NCBI GenBank assembly: GCA_900556975.1
Contig: USQZ01000012.1
Coordinates: 1 to 37,547, forward strand
DNA length: 37,547 bases
Origin: an uncultured Clostridium sp.
GTDB taxonomy: Bacteria; Bacillota; Clostridia; TANB77; CAG-508
Reading direction: 5' to 3'
The stretch's first letter is position 1; each line of letters opens with the position of its first letter. The position numbers and the translations under genes were made by a program. Shown here one piece after another: positions 37,401 through 37,547 of the stretch. Below the pieces are notes generated by a model that was not told the origin of the DNA, did no database searches, and saw only the letters and a list, made by a program, of their open reading frames with translations.

Positions 37401-37547
37401 TTATTTCTTTACATACTTTGATGTAACTTTCAGTCGTGCCATCGCACGTGATAAGGCTGCCTGCGTGTGATAATACTGCAGACGGCTCTGTTTTTGTTTG
37501 AGTCGTTCTTCGGCTCTTGTTTTGGCTTCTCTTGCACGGATGATGTC
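37401..37547 (-). CDS. atpC: ATP synthase epsilon subunit, C-terminal end (cut by the window edge)
   Basis: The reverse-strand frame encodes DIIRARE...KTRAEERLKQKQ, then YYHTQAALSRAMARLKVTSK and a stop. This is the helical C-terminal domain of F-type ATP synthase epsilon (AtpC), in the form seen in Lachnospiraceae (AEERL..KQS....ASLARAMARL). The rest of the gene and the atp operon lie beyond the window. The codon use (CGT, CGA, CTG, GCA) is clearly more GC-rich than in the phage and host parts. Confidence 0.85.
   Translation of the reverse strand, partial: DIIRAREAKTRAEERLKQKQSRLQYYHTQAALSRAMARLKVTSKYVKK

Overview
The window reads as an AT-rich (roughly 27-30% G+C by eye) Clostridia-type Bacillota chromosome segment, probably from a gut metagenome. 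It carries most of the early and middle regions of a temperate phage and appears to be joined at its right end to DNA of another organism. Evidence for the host type: a reverse-strand 16S rRNA 5' half, strong AGGAGG ribosome binding sites, perfect TTGACA-17-TATAAT promoters and A/T-rich codon use.

Layout. 1-705: 5' part of a 16S rRNA gene, with its promoter at 931-959. 960-7500: host genes, namely a membrane-anchored extracytoplasmic protein, an ORF6N/PLD-like protein lying between direct repeats, a glycerophosphodiester phosphodiesterase, a class B asparagine synthetase with a one-base frameshift (a decayed 3' end of a second asnB copy lies 2.3 kb away), and a DUF5662-type protein. 7678-7765: tRNA-Leu(UAA), the probable phage attachment site. 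7854-9035: tyrosine integrase. 9174-10995: lysogeny switch with a self-cleaving CI-like repressor, a Cro-like protein and four ACAC-N5-GTGT operators. 11032-19764: replication and recombination genes (PD-(D/E)XK nuclease, Rad52-like annealing protein, SSB-like protein, replication initiator, zinc-less CHC2 primase-like protein, DnaB-type helicase, RusA) and a probable small terminase. 20029-21366: a secreted Ser/Thr-rich membrane protein and a PspA-like coiled-coil protein. 21888-24356: an RNA repair pair (DRB0094/Rnl5-like RNA ligase and a kinase-HD end-healing enzyme). 24356-27626: many small zinc-ribbon and unknown proteins. 27904-30348: a reverse-strand module of small proteins with its own promoters, a leader hairpin that covers a ribosome binding site, and a predicted small RNA. 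30407-31290: an intergenic control region. 31291-32303: start of the next rightward operon. 32307-34011: an array of eight clear tRNAs plus one aberrant tRNA-like element, interleaved with two apparently structured non-coding segments, one of 583 nt closed by a perfect 16-bp stem. 34027-36445: small genes and the large terminase, which is cut off.

At about 36,445 the terminase reading frame stops abruptly and base composition rises. The last 1.1 kb carries a DeoR-family regulator and the 3' end of atpC that look like a different, more GC-rich Lachnospiraceae-type genome. I read this as a chimeric contig join, not a biological attachment site, because no copy of the tRNA-Leu 3' end is present there.

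The most interesting system is the combination of a phage tRNA array, large structured RNAs of ROOL/GOLLD-like size and setting, and a dedicated RNA kinase-phosphatase/ligase pair. Together they suggest a phage investing in tRNA supply, RNA end repair and possibly large RNA assemblies. Other points of note are three genes whose reading frames seem to begin at AUA overlapping the previous stop codon, a riboregulator-like leader, and paired palindromic repeats before the tRNA/terminase operon.
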